A stretch of 38,584 bases of DNA from Candidatus Woesearchaeota archaeon. Lineage in GTDB: Archaea; Nanobdellota; Nanobdellia; SCGC-AAA011-G17; JAPLZO01. Of this stretch, positions 30,687 through 38,584 are shown piece by piece. The position numbers were made by a program, and so were the translations under genes. The notes beneath the pieces were generated by a model. That model saw only the letters and a list, made by a program, of their open reading frames with translations, searched no databases and had not been told where the DNA came from. Each line of letters begins with the position of its first letter. Position 1 is the first letter of the stretch. The stretch lies in the NCBI GenBank assembly GCA_026394995.1, contig JAPLZO010000043.1, positions 1-38,584 on the forward strand, given 5' to 3'.

Positions 30687-32357
30687 CTATTTTATTTGTT
30701 TTGAATATATTTCTTTTATTTTATATATTGTATCAATATCTTTAACACCTTTATCATATCTTACTCTTAAAACTCTTGGAAATCTTAATGCATATCCACT
30801 ACTATAAGTAGGACTCTTTTGTATTTCCTCATAAGCAATTTCTACAACCAAACTTGGTTTTATTTTCACAATTTTTCCTTCTTGTTTTATAATATTTGGT
30901 TTTAATAATTTGGTTAATTGCTTAAAAGTAATTCCTTCTTCATCTTTTTCCTTAATACCAGTACCAACTTTACCAACATCTAAAAATTCACTATCTTTTC
31001 TGCATGATAATGTAAAACTAGATAACCATGTTGCCCTTTTTCCCTCACCCCACTCAGCTCCGCTTATAACTAAATCTAAAGTTTCCATTATGGATTTTAT
31101 TTTTAACCATCCACCAACTCTTCTTCCTGGTTGATATATTGTTTTTAAATTTTTAACCATAACACCCTCATTACCAGCTTTTAAAGATTCTTTGTAGAAT
31201 TTTTTAGCTTCTTTTTCATTATCAGTAACTAGTTTCTTAGTTAAAACTATTTTCTTAGGAACTTGTTTCACAATTTTTTCTAAAAATTTTCTTCTTTGTT
31301 CTTGAGTCTCTTTAGTCAAATCTTTACCCTCATAATACATAATATCAAATAAATTAACTTCAACTGGAAACCTTTTGGCTATGTCTTCTATATCATATTT
31401 TCTTTTTATCCTTTGAGAAATATTTTGAAATGGTAAATATTTACCTGTTTTAGCATCATATCCAACAAATTCAGAGTCTAATACATAAGAATCACCTTTA
31501 ATATTTTTTTCAATATGATTTAAAGTTTCTTTAAATTGATTTGTAACATTTTCCATCCCTCTTGTAAATAATAAAATTTTATTATCTTTTTTATGAATTT
31601 GAACTCTAAACCCATCTAATTTATATTCAAAAAGTGCTGGTTTTCCTAGAGCTTTAAAAGCATCTTCTATTGTTTCTACTCTAATAGCTAACATAGCATT
31701 TATTGGTCTCATAATTGTTAATCCAATTTTACCTAAACTTTTTTTCTTTGCAACTTTAGCAACTTCAGAATAATCATTCATTAAATCAAATGCTTGCTCA
31801 ACTTCTTTAAAATCAACATCATATGCTTTTGCAATAGCATCTCTTAAAATACCTTCAGCAACTCCAACTCTTAAAACTTCTAAAACCGTTCTTATAATAA
31901 ACTTAGCTTCTATAGGTTTAGCACTTGTTAATAGTTCAGCAACTAAACCTATTTTTTTATTAACAGTACCTTCACCTTCTAATACTGATAATTTTCTAAT
32001 ATTATCAAAAACTTTTTTTACAGTTAGTTTATGTTGTACTAATGTTACTTGTTCTTTTTCTTTTGTTAATTCTTCAGCAACTTTGCCTAAATCACCAAGT
32101 TTATTTAACATTTTTTCAACTTCTTCTTTGCTAGCACCTGTTGCTAATGTAACAGCCCTTAAAGCTAATTTAGAACTCATTCCAATTTTTCTTTCATCCC
32201 AATTTGGAAAGACTTTACCTTGAATTAAATACATTATCTGTTCTAAATCTTCAACAGAAGCTTTTTTCAATAATCTAGAAATAATATCACTTTTCTCTAA
32301 TCTTTTGGTTGTTTTTTCTAGTTCTTCATAAACATTAACTAGATCTAAATAATCCAT
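30687..32357 (-). CDS. lig: ATP-dependent DNA ligase
   Basis: 556 residues from ATG 32357 (MDYLDLVNVYEELEK); the open frame runs 67 codons further, but that part is unlike any ligase and overlaps the divergent nitroreductase gene. Order: N-terminal DNA-binding domain, nucleotidyltransferase with motif I EYKLDGFRV (Lys near 245), VLDSEFVGYD, EGVMVKNL, WLKIK, and an OB domain ending with the PRVLRVRYDKG block. Seals nicks in replication and repair. Length is normal for archaeal Lig. Confidence 0.95.
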   Translation of the reverse strand: MDYLDLVNVYEELEKTTKRLEKSDIISRLLKKASVEDLEQIMYLIQGKVFPNWDERKIGMSSKLALRAVTLATGASKEEVEKMLNKLGDLGKVAEELTKEKEQVTLVQHKLTVKKVFDNIRKLSVLEGEGTVNKKIGLVAELLTSAKPIEAKFIIRTVLEVLRVGVAEGILRDAIAKAYDVDFKEVEQAFDLMNDYSEVAKVAKKKSLGKIGLTIMRPINAMLAIRVETIEDAFKALGKPALFEYKLDGFRVQIHKKDNKILLFTRGMENVTNQFKETLNHIEKNIKGDSYVLDSEFVGYDAKTGKYLPFQNISQRIKRKYDIEDIAKRFPVEVNLFDIMYYEGKDLTKETQEQRRKFLEKIVKQVPKKIVLTKKLVTDNEKEAKKFYKESLKAGNEGVMVKNLKTIYQPGRRVGGWLKIKSIMETLDLVISGAEWGEGKRATWLSSFTLSCRKDSEFLDVGKVGTGIKEKDEEGITFKQLTKLLKPNIIKQEGKIVKIKPSLVVEIAYEEIQKSPTYSSGYALRFPRVLRVRYDKGVKDIDTIYKIKEIYSKQIK

Positions 32358-32396
32358 AGAAATGTTTAAATATTCGGCAACTTTTAAACCTTTTGG

Positions 32397-33035
32397 ATGA
32401 CCATAGAAAATATAATTAAAGAAAGAAGATCTATTAGAAAATATATAGACAAAAAAGTTACATTTGATAAAATTGGTAAGATTATAGAAGCTGGGATTTA
32501 TGCTCCTTCTTCTGGAAATATACAAAATTGGAGTTTTATAATTGTAAGAGATACACAAAAAAAAGAAGAAATAGCAGCAGCATCTTTAAAACAATATTGG
32601 ATGACAACTGCTTATGCATATATTATAATTTGTAATAACACACAAAAAATAGAAAAATTATATGGTAATCATGGTAAAATATACTCAACACAAAATTGTG
32701 CACTAGCAGCCGAAAATATGATGCTAATGGCAGAATCTCTTGGCCTTAGTACATGTTTTGTTGGAGCTTTTGATCATAATGCAATCTCAAGAATTTTAAA
32801 ATTACCTTCTACAATAATCCCAGAAATAATATTAACTCTTGGTTACGGTGATGAAAAACCAATAAAAACATCAAGAGACCCTATTGAAAAAGTTACATTC
32901 TTTGAAGAATATGGCAAAAAAATGGTTGATGATTTTTCATTTTGGCCATTACAAAAATTTGAAAAAGATATTAAAGATTTAAGAGAAAAACACTCAAAAA
33001 AAGTAAGCGAATTCTATAAAAAAATTAAGAAATAA
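32397..33035 (+). CDS. Nitroreductase-family flavoprotein
   Basis: 212 residues. ERRSIRKYIDK near the N terminus, APSSGNIQNWSFIIV, NCALAAENMMLMAESLGL and LTLGYGDEKP are the FMN-binding and dimer motifs of the nitroreductase fold. Reduces quinone-, nitro- or flavin-type substrates with NAD(P)H; the true substrate is unknown. Starts 39 bp from the divergent ligase gene, so the two share a promoter region. Confidence 0.88.
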   Translation: MTIENIIKERRSIRKYIDKKVTFDKIGKIIEAGIYAPSSGNIQNWSFIIVRDTQKKEEIAAASLKQYWMTTAYAYIIICNNTQKIEKLYGNHGKIYSTQNCALAAENMMLMAESLGLSTCFVGAFDHNAISRILKLPSTIIPEIILTLGYGDEKPIKTSRDPIEKVTFFEEYGKKMVDDFSFWPLQKFEKDIKDLREKHSKKVSEFYKKIKK

Positions 33036-33040
33036 GTTTT

Positions 33041-33136
33041 CTCACTTTATTTTTTAAAATAAAAATCAAGCCAGTGCCTTCTAGGCACCAGCAAAAAAGA
33101 CTAAAGTGAGGGCAAAAATTTAGGGGGGTTTGCCCT
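33041..33136 (-). ncRNA. Structured 3' region or small RNA downstream of ftsZ
   Basis: Three stems fill the gap after ftsZ. In minus-strand order: AGGGCAAA/TTTGCCCT (33129-33136 with 33109-33116), then TAAAGTGAG/CTCACTTTA (33102-33110 with 33041-33049), which encloses GCTGGTGCC-TAGAA-GGCACTGGC (33084-33092 with 33070-33078). The last stem has two G-U pairs on the minus strand that would be A-C mismatches on the plus strand, so the RNA is read from the minus strand, as ftsZ is. It could be an ftsZ 3' UTR/terminator or a separate small RNA. Confidence 0.5.
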
Positions 33137-33148
33137 TTTAAATGTAAT

Positions 33149-34243
33149 TTATCTTCTTAATGCAGTCACTACATCTATGCCTAACTCTTGACTCATTTGC
33201 GATGCCTTTGAAGCAATTTTTTTATGATCACTTCTTCCTAAGATATATGGTGAGTTTACTCCTGTAATTATAGTCATGACTCTTATTCTACCATTTAGGT
33301 TTTCATTTATTCTGGCTCCCCAGATAACGTTAGCATCTGCATCTAAAGTTTCTGTTATTATTTCACCAACTTTGCTAACTTCATCTAATGTTAAATCATC
33401 TCCACCACTTACATGAATTAAAGCACCAACTGCGCCTTCATAGCTAACATCTAATAATGGATTAGTTAATGCTCTTCTAGTGGCTTCCTCTACTCTATTC
33501 TCAGAGTCAGATTCACCTATTCCAATTACAGAAACGTCTCCATCAGCCATAATTGCTTTTACATCAGCGTAATCTAAGTTAACTAAACTTGGAATTGCTA
33601 TTGTTTCAACTATACCTTTTATCATAGTACTAACCAATTCATTTGCAACTGCAAATGCTTGTTGTACTGGTAAGTTTCCAGCAATATTTACTAATCTATT
33701 ATTATCAATAACAATAACAGTATCAGAAACTTCTCTTAATTGTTGTAATCCAAATTCAGCTTTATCAACTCTTGCTCTTTCAATATCGAATGGCATGGTT
33801 ACAGTACCTATAACAATAGCACCAACTTCTTTAGCTACTTGTGCTATAATAGGAGCAGCACCAGTTCCAGTACCTCCACCCATTCCTGCACATATAAAAA
33901 CCATATCAGCGTCTTTCAAAACCATTTTCAAATCATGTAAACTTTCTTTAGCAGCTTCTCTTCCTTTATCAGGAAAACCACCGCATCCCAAACCTCTGGT
34001 TAATTCTTTTCCAATCAAAACTTTGTGATCAGCTTCAGTTATATCTAAATGTTGTTTATCTGTGTTTACAGCAATAATCTCAGCACCTTGCACACCTTTT
34101 TTGTGTAACCAACTAATCATATTGCTTCCACCACCACCAGCTCCAATTACTTTAATTTGAGCTTGGCCAACTTTCATTGAACTTGTGTCAATAGTTGGAG
34201 CACTTTTTAATGCATCTTTTACTAAAAAATCCATCATTTTCAT
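33149..34243 (-). CDS. ftsZ: Cell-division GTPase FtsZ
   Basis: 364 residues. IGAGGGGSNMI (33-43), AVNTDKQHL, GLGCGGFPDKGREA, tubulin signature GGGTGTGAA (122-130), FDIERARVDKAEFGL and a complete C-terminal domain. The filament-forming GTPase of the division ring. No long C-terminal tail follows the core. The ATG is preceded by GGGGGAAA. Single gene; a structured RNA region lies directly downstream. Confidence 0.97.
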   Translation of the reverse strand: MKMMDFLVKDALKSAPTIDTSSMKVGQAQIKVIGAGGGGSNMISWLHKKGVQGAEIIAVNTDKQHLDITEADHKVLIGKELTRGLGCGGFPDKGREAAKESLHDLKMVLKDADMVFICAGMGGGTGTGAAPIIAQVAKEVGAIVIGTVTMPFDIERARVDKAEFGLQQLREVSDTVIVIDNNRLVNIAGNLPVQQAFAVANELVSTMIKGIVETIAIPSLVNLDYADVKAIMADGDVSVIGIGESDSENRVEEATRRALTNPLLDVSYEGAVGALIHVSGGDDLTLDEVSKVGEIITETLDADANVIWGARINENLNGRIRVMTIITGVNSPYILGRSDHKKIASKASQMSQELGIDVVTALRR

Positions 34244-34301
34244 TTTCCCCCTTTTTTGGTTTTCATTTGATTTTTATGTGAGATATATATTCTCTAAAAC
34301 A

Positions 34302-34317
34302 ATAATATTTATATCTC
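34302..34317 (-). promoter_or_regulatory. ftsZ promoter
   Basis: On the minus strand CGAGATATAAATATTA is a good BRE/TATA match about 65 bp before the ATG, giving a leader of roughly 38 nt with the GGGGG ribosome-binding site. Confidence 0.5.
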
Positions 34318-34420
34318 GGTTATGTTTTATTACTTTTAGAAATCTTTTTCATCAAAAGTTTAGATGATTAATGATTCAAACTTGAGAAGAAGATAAATCT
34401 AAATAAGACTTATGTTTTCG

Positions 34421-34455
34421 AAGTTCATTTCAGCGACCAAATTGAAATGAAACTT
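34421..34455. repeat. Inverted repeat in the ftsZ-gatD gap
   Basis: AAGTTCATTTCA, a 10-base loop (GCGACCAAAT), then TGAAATGAAACTT; the arms match except for one extra A. The less AT-rich loop stands out in this 332-bp gap (34244-34575). Otherwise the gap holds only the two promoters. Confidence 0.5.
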
Positions 34456-34532
34456 TAATTAATTCTTATATAATTATTTTTATATAAACAATTTACTTAT
34501 AAATATGATTAAGATACAAAATATATATTCAA

Positions 34533-34546
34533 GAATATAAATGTTA
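34533..34546 (+). promoter_or_regulatory. gatD promoter
   Basis: GAATATAAATGTTA resembles a TATA box about 37 bp before the gatD ATG; the leader would be very short. Confidence 0.4.
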
Positions 34547-34575
34547 TTTAATACAATTTCTTTTTATTAATTTTA

Positions 34576-35868
34576 ATGAAAAAATATAATTTTAAAGAAA
34601 GTGATTTAATAGAAATTAGAACTTCTTCTGAAAAATTACAAGGAGTTTTAATGCAATCTCCTTCGCAAAATCTAGTTATAAAATTAAATAATGGTTATAA
34701 TCTATCAATAAATAAAAATGATATAGAAAATATTAAACTATTAAAAAAATATAAACCTCAAAAAGAAAAAGAAATTTCTCAGATAAAGGTTAATAAAAGT
34801 TTACCAACGATTTCAATATTACATACAGGTGGTACAATAGCTTCTAAAGTTGATTATAAAACCGGAGGAGTTAGCTTCAAATTTACTCCACAAGACTTAT
34901 TAGAAATGTTTCCCGAACTAAGAGACATAGCAAACTTCAAAGCTAAACTTGTAAGAAAAATGTGGTCTGATGATTTAAGATTTAAGCATATGTCCATTCT
35001 CACAAATGAAATTAAAAATGAAATTAAAAACAAAGTTGATGGAATAATAATAGGAATGGGAACAGATAATTTAGCAGTAGCAAGTGCTGCTTTATCCTTT
35101 GCTTTAGAATCTTGCCCGATTCCAATAATTTTAGTAGGAGCTCAAAGAAGTTCTGATCGTGGTTCAAGTGATGCTGCTGTAAACTTAATATGTGCAGCCA
35201 ACTTTATAGCAAAAACTGATTTTGCTGGTGTTGCAATTTGTATGCATGAAAATATGGAAGACAATAATTGTTTAATTTTACCTGCATGTAAAACTCGTAA
35301 ATTGCATACTTCTAGAAGAGATGCATTTAAAGTAGTTAATGAAGAACCTATAGCAAAGGTAAATTATTACACAAAACAAATAGAATTTCTAAGACATGAT
35401 CATACTAAAAAAGGTAATAAATTAATAATTAAAAATAAATTTGAAGAGAAAGTAGCTTTAATTAAAATAACAATAAATATGACTGCAAATCAATTTAGTG
35501 CATATAAAGGTTATAAAGGCTTAATTATTGAAGGAACAGGTCTAGGACATACACCATTAGATGTTATTGATAAAGAGACTAAAGAGCATGATAAAATAAA
35601 AAAAGCACTAGAAAATTTATCTAAAAATTGTGTTATTGTAATGACCCCTCAATGTATATTTGGCCGTGTTAATATGAATGTTTATTCCAAAGGTCGTGAT
35701 TTACAAAAAATTGGAATAATTTCTGGTGAGGATATGTTACCAGAAACAGCATTTGTAAAATTATCTTGGTTATTAGCTAATTATCCAAAAGCTCAAGTTA
35801 AAGAACTAATAAAAGAAAATCTCCGTGGTGAAATAAATAAAAGAATTTTACCTGATGAGTTTATATAA
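34576..35868 (+). CDS. gatD: Glu-tRNA(Gln) amidotransferase subunit D
   Basis: 430 residues. An SM-like N-terminal domain (about 1-70) precedes an L-asparaginase-type domain with ILHTGGTIAS and the GatD-specific SKVDYKTGGV, GTDNLAVASAALSFAL (TD of the active site), and AQRSSDRGSSDAA. GatD releases ammonia from Gln or Asn, which GatE uses to convert Glu-tRNA(Gln) to Gln-tRNA(Gln). Archaea-specific; implies that the host lacks GlnRS. gatE lies 560 bp downstream. Confidence 0.96.
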   Translation: MKKYNFKESDLIEIRTSSEKLQGVLMQSPSQNLVIKLNNGYNLSINKNDIENIKLLKKYKPQKEKEISQIKVNKSLPTISILHTGGTIASKVDYKTGGVSFKFTPQDLLEMFPELRDIANFKAKLVRKMWSDDLRFKHMSILTNEIKNEIKNKVDGIIIGMGTDNLAVASAALSFALESCPIPIILVGAQRSSDRGSSDAAVNLICAANFIAKTDFAGVAICMHENMEDNNCLILPACKTRKLHTSRRDAFKVVNEEPIAKVNYYTKQIEFLRHDHTKKGNKLIIKNKFEEKVALIKITINMTANQFSAYKGYKGLIIEGTGLGHTPLDVIDKETKEHDKIKKALENLSKNCVIVMTPQCIFGRVNMNVYSKGRDLQKIGIISGEDMLPETAFVKLSWLLANYPKAQVKELIKENLRGEINKRILPDEFI

Positions 35869-35951
35869 CTTTTTATAAATTTTTAAATAGTAATAAAAAT
35901 ATGAGCAATGATTCATTAAGTTTTTAAGCAAATTATTTCTATATTTATAAT

Positions 35952-36104
35952 ATGAAAAGGGGAGATATTTTACTACAAAAGAGAATAAATTATAATTATG
36001 ATGACATGGATTTCTACGAACAAGACTACATAGAAGAAGCACTAGAGGATGATGAAATCTCTAGTGAAGAACAAGCATTCATGGTTGGTTATCTTGAAGA
36101 ATAA
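35952..36104 (+). CDS. Small acidic protein (50 aa)
   Basis: MKRGDILLQKRIN, then an acidic helix-rich tail (DYIEEALEDDEISSEEQAFM, ending VGYLEE). No cysteines or membrane segment. The clean ATG, acidic composition and spacing in the gatD-gatE unit support a real gene; I recall similar short acidic proteins with an EEQAFM.GY ending in other DPANN genomes, but cannot check this. Function unknown. Confidence 0.6.
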   Translation: MKRGDILLQKRINYNYDDMDFYEQDYIEEALEDDEISSEEQAFMVGYLEE

Positions 36105-36162
36105 TAAAAAATAACAACAATAACTGTATATTTTAAATAGTTAAAACTTTATTAATTCTATA

Positions 36163-36408
36163 ATGTATATTGGTGATTTACTAAATAAAATAAGATGGGA
36201 TCCAAAAGAAAACCCACAAGATTATACTATAGTTTATTTTGATAGGATGTTAGAAAAAAGAATAGAAATTCCATTTGCTTCTATTTCAAGAGCTGGTACT
36301 TTTATGATTTTTAAACAAAATAATAAAGATATTCATATACCTCTACATAGAATAAGAGAAGTAAGAAAAAAGGAAAAATTATTTGGGAAAGATAAATTAT
36401 ATAAATAA
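36163..36408 (+). CDS. UPF0248 (DUF504) protein, MJ1316 fold
   Basis: 81 residues: LLNKIRWDPKENPQDYTIVY, a central strand region, then IHIPLHRIREVRK. This is the UPF0248/MJ1316 family, proposed to recognise RNA ends with cyclic phosphate. Nearly all archaea have it. It lies 18 bp ahead of gatE in the same direction. Confidence 0.85.
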   Translation: MYIGDLLNKIRWDPKENPQDYTIVYFDRMLEKRIEIPFASISRAGTFMIFKQNNKDIHIPLHRIREVRKKEKLFGKDKLYK

Positions 36409-36426
36409 ATAAAAAGTAATCTAATC

Positions 36427-37851
36427 ATGATTGATTATAAAAAGCTTGATTTTAAGTGTGGTCTAGAGATACATAAACAATTAGAGACTCATAAATTATT
36501 CTGTAATTGTCCTTCTTTTGTAAATGATCCAAACAAACCTGATATAATAATAAACCGAAAGTTAAGATCAGTTGCAGGTGAAACAGGTACTTTAGATATA
36601 GCTGCTGAATATGAAAAATCTAAAAATAAAAATTTTGTTTATGAAGCATGCTCAACTTCTTCTTGTTTAGTTGAATTAGATGAAGAACCACCACATCCAA
36701 TAAATCAACATGCAATTGATATAGCTTTAGAAATTGCTCTATTATTAAATGCTAAAATAGTAGATGAAATACAAATAATGAGAAAAACAGTAATAGATGG
36801 CTCAAACACATCTGGTTTTCAAAGAACATCTTTAATAGCTTTAAATGGTTATATAGAAACTTCAAAAGGTCGAGTTCTAATACCTGAAATTTACTTAGAA
36901 GAAGAAGCTGCTAAAAAAATAAAAGAAGATGAAAAAACAATAATCTATAGATTAGATCGTTTAGGTGTTCCTTTAGTAGAAATAAAAACAGATTCTAGTA
37001 TAAAAGATCCAGAACATGCAAAAGAAACAGCAGCTTTAATTGGTATGATTCTAAAATCAACAGGTAAAGTTAAATCTGGCCTAGGAACAATAAGACAAGA
37101 TGTTAATATATCAATAATGAATAAAGCTAGAACAGAAATAAAAGGTTTTCAAGATTTAAGATCAATTCCAAAAGTCATTGAAAATGAAGTTAAAAGACAA
37201 TTGTCTATAATAGAAAGAAATGAAGAATTAAAAAACGAGGTTAGAAAAGCAGAAGATAATTTTACAACCACTTTTTTAAGACCAATGCCTGGTTCATCTC
37301 GTTTATACCCTGAAACAGATGTTCCCTTTGTTATAATAACAAAAGAAAGAATTTCTAAAATTAAGTTACCCGAACTTATTACAATAAAGGCCATGAAATT
37401 AGAAGAGATGTACAATCTACCTGCACAATTAGCAAGAGAGTTAATTAACAATAAAACATTTGAAAAGTTTGTAAACAAATATACAATAGAACCTTCTTTG
37501 ATAGCACATATTTTAATAGATATCCCAAAGGAAATTAAAAAAAGAAATAACTTAGATCCTAAAAAATTAAAAGAACAAGATTTTGAATTTATTTTAGATA
37601 ATTTAAATAAGAATATTATATCTAAAGAGGCTATTATTGATATCTTATCTGAGATTATTCAAAACAAAAAAATTGATATTAACAAATACAAATTGATATC
37701 TATAGATAATATAGAACAGGAAGTAAAGGATATGGTACAAAAAAATAAAGGTGCTTCTTTTAATGCTCTTATGGGTATTATAATGGAAAAATATCATGGT
37801 AAGATTGATGGCAAAAAAGCTTCTGAGTTAGTTAAAAAATACATTTCATAA
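36427..37851 (+). CDS. gatE: Glu-tRNA(Gln) amidotransferase subunit E, short form without the AspRS-like insertion
   Basis: 474 residues. GatB/GatE cradle motifs: FKCGLEIHKQL, CLVELDEEPPHP, MRKTVIDGSNTSGFQRT, YRLDRLGVPLVEI and KSGLGTIRQDVNISI. The kinase-like active site is intact, and the helical and tail (YqeY-like) domains complete the C terminus. Archaeal GatE usually has about 600 residues because of a GAD/AspRS-like insertion before the R.YPETD motif; here RKAEDNFTTTFLRPMPGSSR leads straight into LYPETDVPF, so the insertion is absent. GatD is encoded just upstream, and DGSNTSGFQRT favours GatE over GatB. Confidence 0.93.
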   Translation: MIDYKKLDFKCGLEIHKQLETHKLFCNCPSFVNDPNKPDIIINRKLRSVAGETGTLDIAAEYEKSKNKNFVYEACSTSSCLVELDEEPPHPINQHAIDIALEIALLLNAKIVDEIQIMRKTVIDGSNTSGFQRTSLIALNGYIETSKGRVLIPEIYLEEEAAKKIKEDEKTIIYRLDRLGVPLVEIKTDSSIKDPEHAKETAALIGMILKSTGKVKSGLGTIRQDVNISIMNKARTEIKGFQDLRSIPKVIENEVKRQLSIIERNEELKNEVRKAEDNFTTTFLRPMPGSSRLYPETDVPFVIITKERISKIKLPELITIKAMKLEEMYNLPAQLARELINNKTFEKFVNKYTIEPSLIAHILIDIPKEIKKRNNLDPKKLKEQDFEFILDNLNKNIISKEAIIDILSEIIQNKKIDINKYKLISIDNIEQEVKDMVQKNKGASFNALMGIIMEKYHGKIDGKKASELVKKYIS

Positions 37852-37897
37852 GAATAAAAAAATTTATAAATAACAGAAAGTTGATTGTTCAATAACA

Positions 37898-38257
37898 ATG
37901 AAAAAAAGATTTAATAAATCAATTATAATATTATATATTTTGATTATTTTAATAATAGCCTTTGATGCTTTTTATTATATAAAATTTATTAATAATGAAA
38001 AATGGCAATGTTCTCAAATAATGTGTAAAAAAGTCAAAACAGTTCAAGAATGGACAGATGAAAATTGTGTAAATGATAAAGGTACTACAATGTGTAATGT
38101 AGTACTCAACAACGAAAAGCAACTTGTTCCTTTACAATCAATAAATCAACAAAACCTTCAACAGCTTCTAAATCAACAATGTCTTCAAGGATATTGCATA
38201 CAAGAAGTAAAAGTAAGACCTGTTAATTATACAATAGATACAACGTCTCAAAAGTAA
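37898..38257 (+). CDS. Small membrane-anchored Cys-containing protein (119 aa)
   Basis: An N-terminal membrane segment (about 9-30: IIILYILIILIIAFDAFYY) is followed by a short exported domain with six Cys (WQCSQIMCKK, ENC, MCNVV, QQCLQGYC) that probably forms disulphides. No family recognised. TATA-like TTTATAAATA lies about 30 bp ahead. It begins a further envelope-protein stretch with the next gene. Confidence 0.65.
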   Translation: MKKRFNKSIIILYILIILIIAFDAFYYIKFINNEKWQCSQIMCKKVKTVQEWTDENCVNDKGTTMCNVVLNNEKQLVPLQSINQQNLQQLLNQQCLQGYCIQEVKVRPVNYTIDTTSQK

Positions 38258-38262
38258 TAATA

Positions 38263-38270
38263 TTTATATA
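38263..38270 (+). promoter_or_regulatory. TATA box of the 38295 gene
   Basis: TTTATATA is centred about 28 bp before the ATG; leaderless transcript expected. Confidence 0.45.
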
Positions 38271-38294
38271 TTCTTATTCTTATAAATTTGTTTA

Positions 38295-38584
38295 ATGAAA
38301 AAGAGGAATATTTTTAAAATATTTTTTATATTGATATTATTTCTATTAGTTTTAGCAATTACAAAAGCAGATTTATACTGTTATGTTAATCAAACATGTA
38401 CATCTAGTATTGCTTTACTAAGATTTCAAAATGATTCTGGTGGAATGAATAATTCGCATGCTCAAATTTATGATTATCCTGATGCTTATAATTTTACATT
38501 ATGTTGTAATTCAACAAGTTATGAATTACAAAATAATTGTACTGGCGGTACAACAATTTTAAGATTAGAAAATTTAACAAATTC
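38295..38584 (+). CDS. Secreted protein, N-terminal part (runs off the window)
   Basis: Signal peptide (KIFFILILFLLVLAITKAD), then a Cys- and Asn-rich exported region (LYCYVNQTCTSSIALLRF, TLCCNSTSY) with several N-glycosylation sequons. The frame is open to the end of the window. Similar in style to the surface proteins at 10536-18498; no family identified. Confidence 0.7.
   Translation, partial: MKKRNIFKIFFILILFLLVLAITKADLYCYVNQTCTSSIALLRFQNDSGGMNNSHAQIYDYPDAYNFTLCCNSTSYELQNNCTGGTTILRLENLTN

Noticed and set aside
32358..32558. A 67-residue N-terminal extension of the DNA ligase
   Set aside because: The extension has no ligase similarity, overlaps the divergent nitroreductase start, and the ATG at 32357 gives the normal archaeal length.
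34340..34420. Possible C/D box guide RNA in the ftsZ-gatD gap (a GATGAT stretch)
   Set aside because: No matching D box (CTGA) at a suitable distance on the same strand; the motif is short enough to be chance.
1..38584. CRISPR array, insertion sequence or integrase
   Set aside because: No regularly spaced repeats with unique spacers, and no transposase or recombinase motifs on either strand; the only mobile-type gene is the LAGLIDADG endonuclease.

Overview
This is a strongly AT-rich archaeal chromosome fragment. The marker genes are archaeal: ABCE1, GatD and GatE, an ATP-dependent DNA ligase, a TrmB regulator, UPF0248, archaeal FtsZ, and tRNA introns bounded by bulge-helix-bulge (BHB) folds. 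Compact, overlapping genes, TATA boxes about 27 bp ahead of many start codons (leaderless mRNAs) and very large Asn/Thr-rich surface proteins suggest a DPANN-type lineage of Woesearchaeota or Pacearchaeota kind. That placement is inference.

Layout. (1) 1-3045: the end of an SMC gene, then a minus-strand MoxR - DUF58 - VWA operon. (2) 3100-20722: an envelope-protein region. It holds two giant divergent proteins (1817 and about 975 aa) that share a small cytosolic N-terminal domain, several secreted beta-sandwich, LamG, DUF2341 and Gly-rich proteins, a pilin-like Cys-rich protein, and an orphan Cys-rich tail cassette. Two small ribbon-helix-helix (RHH) genes, missed by ordinary length cut-offs, each overlap the following membrane-protein gene by exactly 11 nt; one sits behind four tandem 11-bp repeats. 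(3) 20741-22681: adenylate kinase and a minus-strand tRNA cluster, Thr(GGU), Leu(UAA), Thr(CGU), with four introns in three genes, two of them at non-canonical sites. A free-standing LAGLIDADG endonuclease gene lies inside the cluster. (4) 22700-38257: housekeeping genes: ABCE1, class II ribonucleotide reductase, a thymidylate synthase-like protein, ArgS, TrmB, DNA ligase, nitroreductase, FtsZ, GatD, a small acidic protein, UPF0248 and GatE, then a small membrane protein. (5) 38295 to the end: the start of another secreted protein.

How the genes fit together. RNR plus thymidylate synthase feed DNA synthesis; GatD plus GatE make Gln-tRNA(Gln) by transamidation; MoxR-DUF58-VWA is a chaperone-like membrane module that may serve the neighbouring envelope proteins (inference). 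The strongest leads are the intron-dense tRNA cluster with its endonuclease, a possible tail-cassette variation system in the Cys-rich pilin-like gene, the RHH-coupled surface genes, a strand-specific structured RNA downstream of ftsZ, and a dispersed hairpin element of about 35 bp, one copy of which lies inside a tRNA intron.
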